This document shows positions 1 through 6,035 of a DNA stretch of 6,697 bases, piece after piece; position 1 is the stretch's first letter; the number at the start of each line of letters is the position of its first letter. This DNA is from Pseudobdellovibrionaceae bacterium (GTDB taxonomy: Bacteria > Bdellovibrionota > Bdellovibrionia > Bdellovibrionales > JAMPXM01). The translations under genes and the position numbers were made by a program. The stretch lies in assembly GCA_022843085.1 (NCBI GenBank), contig JALHOI010000180.1:1-6697 (forward strand), given 5' to 3'. The notes beneath the pieces were generated by a model, which ran no database searches, was not told the origin of the DNA, and saw only the letters and a list, made by a program, of their open reading frames with translations.

Positions 1-1468
1 CCAGCTGAAACGAATTTGCGACGCTGAGGGCGTGGTCACAAACCAAGACGCTGTTTGGTCGATCGCTCGTCAAGCCGATGGTTCGATGCGCGATTCGCAG
101 AGCCTGCTTGATCAGGTCATCACGTTTTCAAATAAAGAGATTACGTTGACGAAAGTCATCGAGGTCTTGGGCCTCACAGATCGCCAACTCATACTTGATG
201 GAGTCACCGCACTTATCACTCGCGACCCGTCGATTGCGCTGGACCTCGTCGAGAAGGTGAACCGAAGCGGTGTGGATCCCAAAATTTTCGCTCAGGATCT
301 GCTCGAAGAAGTGCGCAACGCTTTGATGGTCCGCCTCTGTACTGCTGACCCTGCGCGAGTTGTTGACTTGCCCGACAGCGAAATTCAAGCATTGAGCCGG
401 CTTGCTGCATCGACAACCGAAGAAGATCTACACATGCTTTTCGACATGATGCTGAAAGGCGTGAACGATTTGTTGCGCGCATCAGATCCGCGTTTAGTTT
501 TAGAAATGACATTGCTTCGCGTTTCGTCGTCGCCGTCGATGATGTCGCTACGCGATCTGTTCGTCGGTGGTCATGCGCCCTCTCTCGCGTCGCGAGTACC
601 GCCAACGAAGCCAACGGCGCCATCGTCGCCTGGGGCACTTGCTCCGCAGCAGACAGCTCAGCCGGCTGCTGAAAAAAAGTTAACTCCACCAACGTTTGAA
701 AACCCTCATAGCTTTTCAAGCCCGGCGCACTCGTCACCGGCGCACTCGTCACCGGCGCACTCGTCACCGGCGCACTCGTCAATTGAAGCACTCGCGGCGC
801 CACCGCAACCGTCAGCAGAAACAGCCCCGTCCAAATACACGTTGGATTCCTTTACGCGCGCAGCGAAGACCGGCGCAGCGAAAACTCAAGGTGCAGCGGC
901 GAAGACGGTCGTAACGGCGCTGCCTCCGCTAACGACGGGCAGTCCGCCAAAAGCCGGCCCATCCAGCGGCGATCCGCATGCAACACAAGAAGAACGCGAC
1001 CTCGATGCAAATCGACCGGTTCCGTCGCGCGCACAAGACCCGTGGTTGCATTTCGTCTACATGGTTCGAAAGTCGAATGGACTACTTGGCGCCATGCTTG
1101 AGAACACACACGTGGTCGAAAAAACCGAAACTCAGTTGACGATCGGTGTACCTAAAAAAGTGGCATTCGTTATAGATAAGCTCAAAGATCCTGACAATAT
1201 TCGACGAATTGAACAATTCATCGAGACTGTTTGGGAAAAGCATATGAAGGTTGAGATCAAACCGGCCGAAGCGGCAGCGGGCGATTTGACTCCTCGCGCG
1301 AAAGAAGAACGCGCTAAAGTCGAGAAGACGCAGTCGATTGAAGCAGCGGTCGAACAAAATCCGCTTGTGCGGACTGCGAAGAATGTTTTTAAAACTCAAG
1401 TGAAGGCAATTCGCGATTCTGGCGCCAGTGGATTATCAGCCGGCGCCGACGCGAAACGCCCGAAGTAA
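1..1468 (+). CDS. dnaX: DNA polymerase III subunit gamma/tau, 3' part (5' end outside window)
   Basis: This is the clamp-loader ATPase subunit that loads the beta sliding clamp and, as tau, ties polymerase III cores to the DnaB helicase. The frame is open from base 2, so the gene starts upstream; 488 residues are visible. Residues 27-38 (GSMRDSQSLLDQ) are the AAA+ sensor-2 segment, with R30 corresponding to about R215 of E. coli DnaX. Residues about 45-185 are the helical collar domain that oligomerises the clamp loader. A Pro/Ala/Ser-rich linker follows, then a conserved C-terminal tau domain from about residue 344 (DPWLHFVYMVRK) to NPLVRTAKNVF near the end. By alignment to E. coli the whole tau would be roughly 670 residues. 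The linker begins with a possible programmed frameshift site and contains a tandem repeat. The gene probably heads the ybaB-recR-mglA operon. Identity is very secure. Confidence 0.96.
   Translation, partial: QLKRICDAEGVVTNQDAVWSIARQADGSMRDSQSLLDQVITFSNKEITLTKVIEVLGLTDRQLILDGVTALITRDPSIALDLVEKVNRSGVDPKIFAQDLLEEVRNALMVRLCTADPARVVDLPDSEIQALSRLAASTTEEDLHMLFDMMLKGVNDLLRASDPRLVLEMTLLRVSSSPSMMSLRDLFVGGHAPSLASRVPPTKPTAPSSPGALAPQQTAQPAAEKKLTPPTFENPHSFSSPAHSSPAHSSPAHSSPAHSSIEALAAPPQPSAETAPSKYTLDSFTRAAKTGAAKTQGAAAKTVVTALPPLTTGSPPKAGPSSGDPHATQEERDLDANRPVPSRAQDPWLHFVYMVRKSNGLLGAMLENTHVVEKTETQLTIGVPKKVAFVIDKLKDPDNIRRIEQFIETVWEKHMKVEIKPAEAAAGDLTPRAKEERAKVEKTQSIEAAVEQNPLVRTAKNVFKTQVKAIRDSGASGLSAGADAKRPK
673..679 (+). 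promoter_or_regulatory. Putative dnaX frameshift (slippery) site A_AAA_AAG producing a gamma-like short form
   Basis: Bases 672-678 are seven A followed by G. In the dnaX frame this reads GAA AAA AAG, so 673-679 is the A_AAA_AAG heptamer used by E. coli dnaX for -1 frameshifting. After a -1 slip the ribosome reads GTT AAC TCC ACC AAC GTT and stops at TGA 697-699, adding VNSTNV. A +1 shift stops at once at TAA 681-683. A possible stem (694-702 with 713-721, one G-U pair, 10-base loop) lies 14 bases downstream, and an upstream inverted repeat CAGCAG/CTGCTG (647-652, 666-671) abuts the A run. The site falls where the collar domain ends, so the short product would be a clamp-loading gamma lacking the helicase- and polymerase-binding parts. 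No strong upstream Shine-Dalgarno-like stimulator is visible. Slippage itself is inferred. Confidence 0.6.
722..781 (+). repeat. 15-base tandem repeat, four perfect copies, in-frame in the dnaX linker
   Basis: The unit CCGGCGCACTCGTCA occurs four times without mismatch (722-736, 737-751, 752-766, 767-781). Because 15 is a multiple of three, copy-number change keeps the dnaX frame and only alters the number of HSSPA pentapeptides in the disordered tau linker. Perfect identity suggests recent slippage expansion. Confidence 0.95.
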
Positions 1469-1531
1469 AATCTGAGACGCGGTTTCAAACGCGTAAAGCA
1501 ACGGCACATTAGTGGTGCGACGGAGTAGCAG

Positions 1532-1867
1532 ATGAAAGGTCGAGGCGGTGGCGGATTCGGTGGAGGCGGCATGCAAAACATCATGCGCCAAGCGAATCAG
1601 ATGCAGGCGAAAATCAAAAAGCTGCAAGAGGAGCTGAACGAGCGCGAGTACGAAGGTTCTTCGGGAGGCGGCGCAGTAATTGCCAAAATGAAGGGTGAAA
1701 CAAAACTTGTTTCAGTCGTGATCTCAAAAGATGCGGCCGCTGATGTCGAAATGTTGCAAGACATGGTCGTGGGTGCCGTGAACGACGCACTTAAGAAAGC
1801 AAAAGACACACAAGCAACCGAGATGGAAAAAATCACCGGTGGCATGGGCCTTCCGGGGATGTTCTAA
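1532..1867 (+). CDS. ybaB: YbaB/EbfC family nucleoid-associated DNA-binding protein
   Basis: This 111-residue protein matches the YbaB/EbfC family, small dimeric DNA-binding proteins that coat the nucleoid and are usually encoded between dnaX and recR, as here. A glycine-rich start (residues 3-13) leads into an amphipathic helix with the family pattern MRQANQMQAKIKKLQEEL (about residues 18-35). A beta region follows (GGGAVIAKMKGETKLVSVVIS), then a C-terminal helix, and the protein ends in the typical GGMGLPGMF tail. The ATG at 1532 has GGAG at 1522-1525, six bases upstream. A second in-frame ATG at 1571 is preceded by GGAGG four bases upstream, so a shorter form without the glycine segment is possible. 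I prefer 1532 because Gly/Met-rich N-termini are common in the family. The recR start lies 3 bases beyond the stop. Confidence 0.94.
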   Translation: MKGRGGGGFGGGGMQNIMRQANQMQAKIKKLQEELNEREYEGSSGGGAVIAKMKGETKLVSVVISKDAAADVEMLQDMVVGAVNDALKKAKDTQATEMEKITGGMGLPGMF

Positions 1868-1870
1868 CTC

Positions 1871-2491
1871 ATGCTGAGGATTGGTGCTCTCGAACGACTT
1901 GTTCATCAGTTGAATCGCTTGCCCGGCGTCGGGCCGAAGACCGCGCAGCGGTTGGCGTATCAAATTTTACGCGAACCCGATCTGTCGACGGGCCTTCAAG
2001 AAGCGCTGATCGCTGTTCGCGAGAGCATTCATCAGTGTAACGTCTGCTTCTCTTATACCGACGAGCCGTCGATCTGTCGCTACTGCGCCGATCATGCGCG
2101 CCGCACTGACGTCTTGTGCATTGTCGAAGAGCCCTCCGATATTGTTCGTATCGAAAGTTCCGGTGCCTTCCGCGGTCGCTATCACGTGCTTCATGGAGCC
2201 ATCTCGCCGCTCGATAACATCGGACCCGATGATTTGAAGATTCGCGAACTGCTTGAGCGCATTGAAGAGTCGCGTGCTGTCGGCGATGTGACTCCGGGAA
2301 TTAGTGAGATCATTCTGGCCCTTGATCCTGACCTCGAAGGTGACACGACCGTACTTTATCTTGCGAAAGTTCTGGGCGAACGCGGCCTTAAGGTGACGCG
2401 AATCGCCAGCGGTGTTCCGCTTGGCAGTGACATTGACTACGTCGACGATCGAACTCTGGGTCGCGCTCTCGAGAATCGAGTCGAACTTTAA
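1871..2491 (+). CDS. recR: Recombination mediator protein RecR
   Basis: RecR works with RecO (and RecF) to load RecA onto SSB-coated single-stranded DNA at gaps. All family parts are present in its 206 residues (usual length about 200). These are the helix-hairpin-helix LPGVGPKTAQRLA at 17-29, a four-cysteine zinc site at C56, C59, C69 and C72, and a Toprim domain from about 79 with VEEPSDI (85-91) and DPDLEGDTT (152-160). The closing Walker-B-like segment, GVPLGSDIDYVDDRTLGRALENR, runs from about 181 to 203. The Toprim motif has Asp-Pro where many relatives have Asn-Pro; this looks like a tolerated variant, since the following EGD is kept. No good ribosome site is visible and the ATG lies 3 bases after the ybaB stop, so it probably depends on coupled translation. 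The next gene starts with no gap. Confidence 0.97.
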   Translation: MLRIGALERLVHQLNRLPGVGPKTAQRLAYQILREPDLSTGLQEALIAVRESIHQCNVCFSYTDEPSICRYCADHARRTDVLCIVEEPSDIVRIESSGAFRGRYHVLHGAISPLDNIGPDDLKIRELLERIEESRAVGDVTPGISEIILALDPDLEGDTTVLYLAKVLGERGLKVTRIASGVPLGSDIDYVDDRTLGRALENRVEL

Positions 2492-3082
2492 ATGGCGTTC
2501 ATCAATCAAGAAGCTCGCGAAATTCATTGTAAGCTCGTGTACTATGGTCCGTCGCTGGGCGGTAAGACGACAAACGTTCAATGGGTCTACACGCGCACCA
2601 CCGGTCAAGGTGAAACGCAAATGCAGGCGTTCAATGCGAATACAGAACGCACTCTCTTCTTCGATTTTTTGCCAATGGACGTCGGCGAAATTCGGGGGCT
2701 CAAAACAAGATTTCACTTATACACCGTGCCCGGACAAGTCGTTTACGACTCGAGCAGAAAATTGATTATGAAGGGACTCGACGGCGTCGTCTTTGTCGCC
2801 GACTCGCAAGTCGAGCGGATGGAAGAAAACCTCGAAGCTTTGCGCAATCTCGAAAAAAACCTCGACCAGCAGGGTTACGACATTCGCCGAATTCCGCTCG
2901 TCATTCAGTACAACAAACGAGACCTGGCCAACGTGACTCCGCTGGCAGAAATGCGTGCAGCTTTGAACCGTGTCAACGCACCTGACTTCGAAGCCGTCGC
3001 AAGCACGGGCAAAGGTGTGATGGAAACCCTGCGCACGATTTCGAAAACAATCGTGACGACTTTAAAAGGCGGCGAGCTGTGA
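2492..3082 (+). CDS. mglA: MglA-type Ras-like GTPase (cell polarity / motility switch)
   Basis: MglA is a small cytoplasmic GTPase that marks one cell pole when GTP-bound. In Myxococcus it controls gliding and pilus polarity, and in Bdellovibrio bacteriovorus it is needed for efficient prey invasion. The 196 residues align with Myxococcus MglA almost without gaps: P-loop GPSLGGKTT (19-27), ERTLFFDFLP (52-61), TVPGQ (78-82), FVADS (101-105) and QYNKRDL (139-145) for guanine recognition. The catalytic residues known from MglA structures, R53 and Q82, are kept. Residue 21 in the P-loop is Ser, where Myxococcus has Gly. The ATG directly follows the recR stop (TAA then ATG), implying coupled translation; no strong ribosome site is visible. 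No mglB (roadblock-domain GAP) neighbour is in the window, unlike the mglBA pair of myxobacteria. Its stop overlaps the ilvE start. Confidence 0.95.
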   Translation: MAFINQEAREIHCKLVYYGPSLGGKTTNVQWVYTRTTGQGETQMQAFNANTERTLFFDFLPMDVGEIRGLKTRFHLYTVPGQVVYDSSRKLIMKGLDGVVFVADSQVERMEENLEALRNLEKNLDQQGYDIRRIPLVIQYNKRDLANVTPLAEMRAALNRVNAPDFEAVASTGKGVMETLRTISKTIVTTLKGGEL

Positions 3083-4170
3083 TTCAAATCTCGATCGAGA
3101 AAACGAAAAACTCGAAAACGATCCCACCATCGAAAGATTTCGGGTTCGGCCGCCACTTTTCAGATCATATGGCCATCGTCGAATTTGCGAAAACAGCTGG
3201 CCAGGGCGAGGTCCGCAACTGGATTGCGCCCCGAATTGTGCCGTACGGCCCACTGGCGATTGATCCGGGCGCGTCTGTTTTGCACTATGGACAAGAGTTG
3301 TTTGAAGGTCTTAAGGCGTACCGTGGTGACGACGGCAAGGTCCGACTTTTTCGCCCCGAAATGAATTGGAAGCGCATGCAGAACGGTGCCGCCAGGCTTT
3401 GCATGAAGGCGCCGCCGCTTGATCTGTTCTGCGAAATGCTTGTTGCGTTTTGCAAAACCGAGTCGCGATGGATTCCTCGCGAATCGAATTGTGCGTTTTA
3501 TCTTCGGCCCACATTGATCGGCACGGAAGCGTTCCTCGGTGTTCGGCCTTCGCAGGATTACACATTCTACGTCATTGGCTCACCGGTTGGGTCGTATTAC
3601 GGCGAGGGTGCGGACACCGTTAAAATTAAAGTCGAAACCGATTTTGTGCGTGCAGCTCCGGGCGGTATTGGCGCGGCAAAAACAGGCGGCAACTATGCGG
3701 CAAGCCTGAAGGCCGCTCTCGAAGCGAAAAATGAAGGTTACGCGCAAGTTCTGTGGCTTGACGCCACTCACCGCCGCTACATCGAAGAAGTCGGCACGAT
3801 GAATGTGTTCTTCAAGATGGATGGCAAGATCGTAACACCTCCGCTGGACGGAACGATTCTTCCTGGTGTCACGCGCGATTCAGTGTTGCAAATTCTTGAT
3901 TCCGAGGGAACTCCAGCCGAGCAGCGCCCGATTTCGCTCGATGAAATTAAAGACGCTGCAACCCGCGGAACTCTTGAAGAGGTGTTCGGCACCGGCACCG
4001 CTGCCAGCATTTCACCGGTCGATTCGCTAGGGATCAACGGCGAGAAAGTCGTGATCGGCGACGGGCGGGTCGGACCTGTTTCGGCTAAACTCCTCAAGCG
4101 ACTGACCGATATTCAATACGGTCGAGTTGAAGATCAGTGGGGCTGGACTCTTCCAATCGAGATCTCATAG
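3079..4170 (+). CDS. ilvE: Branched-chain amino acid aminotransferase (class IV, type II BCAT)
   Basis: This is a PLP enzyme that interconverts Leu, Ile and Val with their 2-oxo acids using glutamate/2-oxoglutarate. The 363-residue length and motifs fit the BCAT-II branch shared with eukaryotes rather than the shorter E. coli form. Visible motifs are FGFGRHFSDHM at 21-31, HYGQELFEGLKAYR at 69-82, and GAAKTGGNYAASL at 198-210 with the PLP lysine K201 and nearby Y206. YIEEVGTMN (234-242) and FGTGTAASISPV (303-314) follow; the last lacks the CxxC of mammalian enzymes. The start is GTG 3079, overlapping the mglA TGA (GTGA), with an AAAAGG ribosome site at 3064-3069. The protein needs this start to keep the N-terminal strand that precedes the FGFG motif. 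It is the last gene of the tightly spaced run; 88 bases separate it from nadA. Confidence 0.95.
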   Translation: MIQISIEKTKNSKTIPPSKDFGFGRHFSDHMAIVEFAKTAGQGEVRNWIAPRIVPYGPLAIDPGASVLHYGQELFEGLKAYRGDDGKVRLFRPEMNWKRMQNGAARLCMKAPPLDLFCEMLVAFCKTESRWIPRESNCAFYLRPTLIGTEAFLGVRPSQDYTFYVIGSPVGSYYGEGADTVKIKVETDFVRAAPGGIGAAKTGGNYAASLKAALEAKNEGYAQVLWLDATHRRYIEEVGTMNVFFKMDGKIVTPPLDGTILPGVTRDSVLQILDSEGTPAEQRPISLDEIKDAATRGTLEEVFGTGTAASISPVDSLGINGEKVVIGDGRVGPVSAKLLKRLTDIQYGRVEDQWGWTLPIEIS

Positions 4171-4258
4171 AAAAAATTGTACGACTATGCCCATAACAAC
4201 TGTGTTGAAAATGGCCTCCTCCGTTGCGAACCGTCGACGCGACTGCTAAGAGTACCGC

Positions 4259-5266
4259 ATGGCGAGCCATCTCACAGAACTGACGAACGAAATCGCGCAG
4301 CTCAAAACTAAGCACCAGGCCCTCATTCTGGCGCATTTCTACGAAGATGGAGCCATCCAGGACATCGCCGATCATGTCGGCGACTCGCTGGCGCTGGCGC
4401 AGTGGGGCGAGCGCGCTTCGAATCCTGTCATCCTACTCGCCGGCGTTGTCTTTATGGGCGAAAGCGTGAAGCTGCTGTCTCCGAACAAGACGGTGCTTGT
4501 ACCTGACTTATCGGCGGGTTGCTCGCTGGTCGATCATTCGCCCTACTCGAAGTACCTGGCGTGGCGATTGAAACACCCCGACGCGATTTGTGTCACGTAT
4601 GTGAATTCAAGCGCAGAAGTAAAAGCCATCACCGACGTGTGTGTGACGTCATCGAACGCCGAAAAAATTATCGGTGCGATTCCGAAAGATCGACAAATCC
4701 TGTTTGGCCCCGATCGCAACCTCGGTCGGTATCTGGCGAAAAAGTTAAATCGCGAAATGATGCTTTGGCCGGGGGCGTGCGAGGTTCACGTGCTGTTTTC
4801 TGAACGGCGCCTCAAAGAACTACGACTCAAACATCCCGACGCGATTGTTCTGGCTCATCCAGAATGCGACGACGGAATCTTGAATCAAGCTGACGTTGTC
4901 GGATCAACGTCGCGCCTTCTCGAAGAAGTTCGTACGAACAAGGCCCGGCGCGAATTCATCATCGCAACCGAGCACGGTATTCTTCATCAGATGCAGCGTT
5001 CGCGGCCCGACGCCGTACTGATTCAAGCTCCAGCCGAGGGATCTTGCGCCTGCAACGAGTGTCCGTATATGAAAATGAATACGCTCGAAAAAATTCGAAA
5101 CGCACTTCGCGATCTCAAGCCGACCGTCAACGTATCAAGCGAGATCGCCGCACTTGCGCGAGTCTCGCTTGACCGAATGATGGCGCTCACCGAGGGCCGC
5201 CCCGTTGACTGGCCCGCAGCTTTTCGTGATCCCCAGCTTTCTGCACCTGAACTTCATCCCTCCTAG
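4259..5266 (+). CDS. nadA: Quinolinate synthase NadA
   Basis: NadA condenses iminoaspartate (from NadB) with dihydroxyacetone phosphate to quinolinate, the committed precursor of NAD, using an oxygen-sensitive 4Fe-4S cluster. The 335 residues show three homologous domains. Markers are LAHFYEDGAIQDIADHVGDSL (about 24-44), GVVFMGESVKLL (62-73), PDLSAGCSLVD with C88, WPGACEVH with C174, HPECDDGIL (200-208), ADVVGSTS (211-218), and CACNECPYMKMNTLEK with C263, C265 and C268 (263-278). C88, C174 and one cysteine of the last group, most likely C268, are the expected cluster ligands. The length is that of the compact NadA type without the longer N-terminus of the E. coli form. ATG 4259 is the only sensible start, because an in-frame TAA lies at 4247-4249; AAGAG at 4248-4252 is a modest ribosome site. 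nadB is not in the window. Confidence 0.96.
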   Translation: MASHLTELTNEIAQLKTKHQALILAHFYEDGAIQDIADHVGDSLALAQWGERASNPVILLAGVVFMGESVKLLSPNKTVLVPDLSAGCSLVDHSPYSKYLAWRLKHPDAICVTYVNSSAEVKAITDVCVTSSNAEKIIGAIPKDRQILFGPDRNLGRYLAKKLNREMMLWPGACEVHVLFSERRLKELRLKHPDAIVLAHPECDDGILNQADVVGSTSRLLEEVRTNKARREFIIATEHGILHQMQRSRPDAVLIQAPAEGSCACNECPYMKMNTLEKIRNALRDLKPTVNVSSEIAALARVSLDRMMALTEGRPVDWPAAFRDPQLSAPELHPS

Positions 5267-5275
5267 CGGACTGAT

Positions 5276-5866
5276 GTGGACCCGCTAACTCGGCTTCGAC
5301 AGGCCATGAAAATCGATGGGCTTATCATCACAGCTACGCCTGCGATGGCTGCAGTCGAACCGAGGCATCGAGACAACATCCGCACCGCCCTGATCAACCA
5401 TTTGGCGACACACACTGCGCCAAACCGGAACGGGCCTGACTTAACGCACTTGGCGGATCTAACAAGGCGGCCCCGGCTTGATGGCTGGGCCATCAGCATT
5501 TCGCATTGCCCGCTCATCGGCGGCTTTGCGCTGGCTCCGGGCTCATTTGGATTAGGAATTGATTTCGAGATAACGAACCGTGTGTCTGCGAAAGCTGCGA
5601 TGCGGATCGCAACGACCGAAGCCGAAAGAAAAATTGCAGCCGCTTCAAATGCCACTGCTTTTTGGGCAGCCAAAGAATCTGCGATCAAGGCTTTTGGAAA
5701 TCTTGGGCACGTCGATCTTCAATTTGAATCGGTCGAAGTCACAGCGCTATCTGAAGCCGGAAGTTTCACAGCACGCTGGATGTCACACGAAGCGCGAGGC
5801 GACGTGCTTTCCCAAAAAATGTGGACAGTTGCGCTGGCCCGCAGCCGATCGTCTGTCAGTGATTGA
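5276..5866 (+). CDS. Sfp-like 4'-phosphopantetheinyl transferase
   Basis: This enzyme probably transfers the phosphopantetheine arm of coenzyme A to a serine of an acyl or peptidyl carrier protein. The protein has 196 residues, between AcpS (about 120) and Sfp (about 230). The superfamily signature is clear: ISISHC (73-78, with H77), GLGIDFE (92-98, with the Mg-binding D96 and E98) and FWAAKESAIKAF (129-140, with K133, E134 and K138). The segment before about residue 68 is not conserved enough for me to recognise. GTG 5276, 9 bases after the nadA stop with only a weak CGGA upstream, is the longest start; ATG 5309 is an alternative. The spacing implies co-transcription with nadA. Which carrier protein it serves cannot be told; it could be the main fatty-acid PPTase if no acpS exists elsewhere. 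No carrier, NRPS or PKS gene is nearby. Confidence 0.82.
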   Translation: MDPLTRLRQAMKIDGLIITATPAMAAVEPRHRDNIRTALINHLATHTAPNRNGPDLTHLADLTRRPRLDGWAISISHCPLIGGFALAPGSFGLGIDFEITNRVSAKAAMRIATTEAERKIAAASNATAFWAAKESAIKAFGNLGHVDLQFESVEVTALSEAGSFTARWMSHEARGDVLSQKMWTVALARSRSSVSD

Positions 5867-5880
5867 ATTAGTGATTGAAT
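5858..5880 (+). repeat. 11-base direct repeat at the end of the PPTase gene
   Basis: AGTGATTGAAT occurs at 5858-5868 and again at 5870-5880, one base apart. The first copy holds the stop codon TGA 5864-5866. The second puts another TGA (5876-5878) in the same frame as a backup stop. It looks like a small duplication. Confidence 0.9.
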
Positions 5881-5898
5881 CGCGAACATCCGTATAAA
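5871..5898 (+). promoter_or_regulatory. Possible sigma-70-like promoter upstream of the PilZ-like gene
   Basis: TATAAA at 5893-5898 is a good -10 box. The best -35 candidates are poor: GTGATT at 5871-5876 with 16 bases spacing matches three of six consensus positions. Transcription would start near 5905 and give a leader of about 130 bases. The 169-base gap makes a separate promoter plausible, but the box evidence is weak. Confidence 0.25.
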
Positions 5899-6035
5899 TG
5901 GTGAACAGGCCTTCTCAATCTGAGACGGCAAAAAACTGGCAATTCGAGTCTTCACTTAACTTAGGTCTTAGCGGTTCCGAAAGGTTGTTACCACCGCGAG
6001 GCGCTGACAAGCACCGACCGCAGAGATGAGGAAAC

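Noticed and set aside
216..803. 195-codon open frame on the - strand within dnaX
   Set aside because: It is antisense to conserved dnaX codons. Its repeated TSAPV residues are just the complement of the 15-base repeat.
696..914. 72-codon Arg-rich frame on the + strand (RRTRH repeats)
   Set aside because: It is an out-of-frame reading of the tandem repeat in the dnaX linker, without a start signal of its own.
1477..1494. ACGCG/CGCGT inverted repeat between dnaX and ybaB as a terminator
   Set aside because: The stem is only five bases, the loop is eight, and no T-run follows. The short gap and the conserved dnaX-ybaB-recR order argue for read-through.
1967..2716. 249-codon open frame on the - strand across recR and mglA
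   Set aside because: It lies wholly antisense to two strongly conserved genes, crosses their junction, has no recognisable motif and no ribosome site. It is a frame shadow of biased codon use.
5580..5897. 105-codon + strand frame overlapping the PPTase gene
   Set aside because: It is an alternative frame of the PPTase gene, whose own frame holds the catalytic motifs.
5894..6035. Cyclic-di-GMP riboswitch upstream of a PilZ-like gene
   Set aside because: The conserved GEMM core elements I know are not present; only generic short stems are seen.
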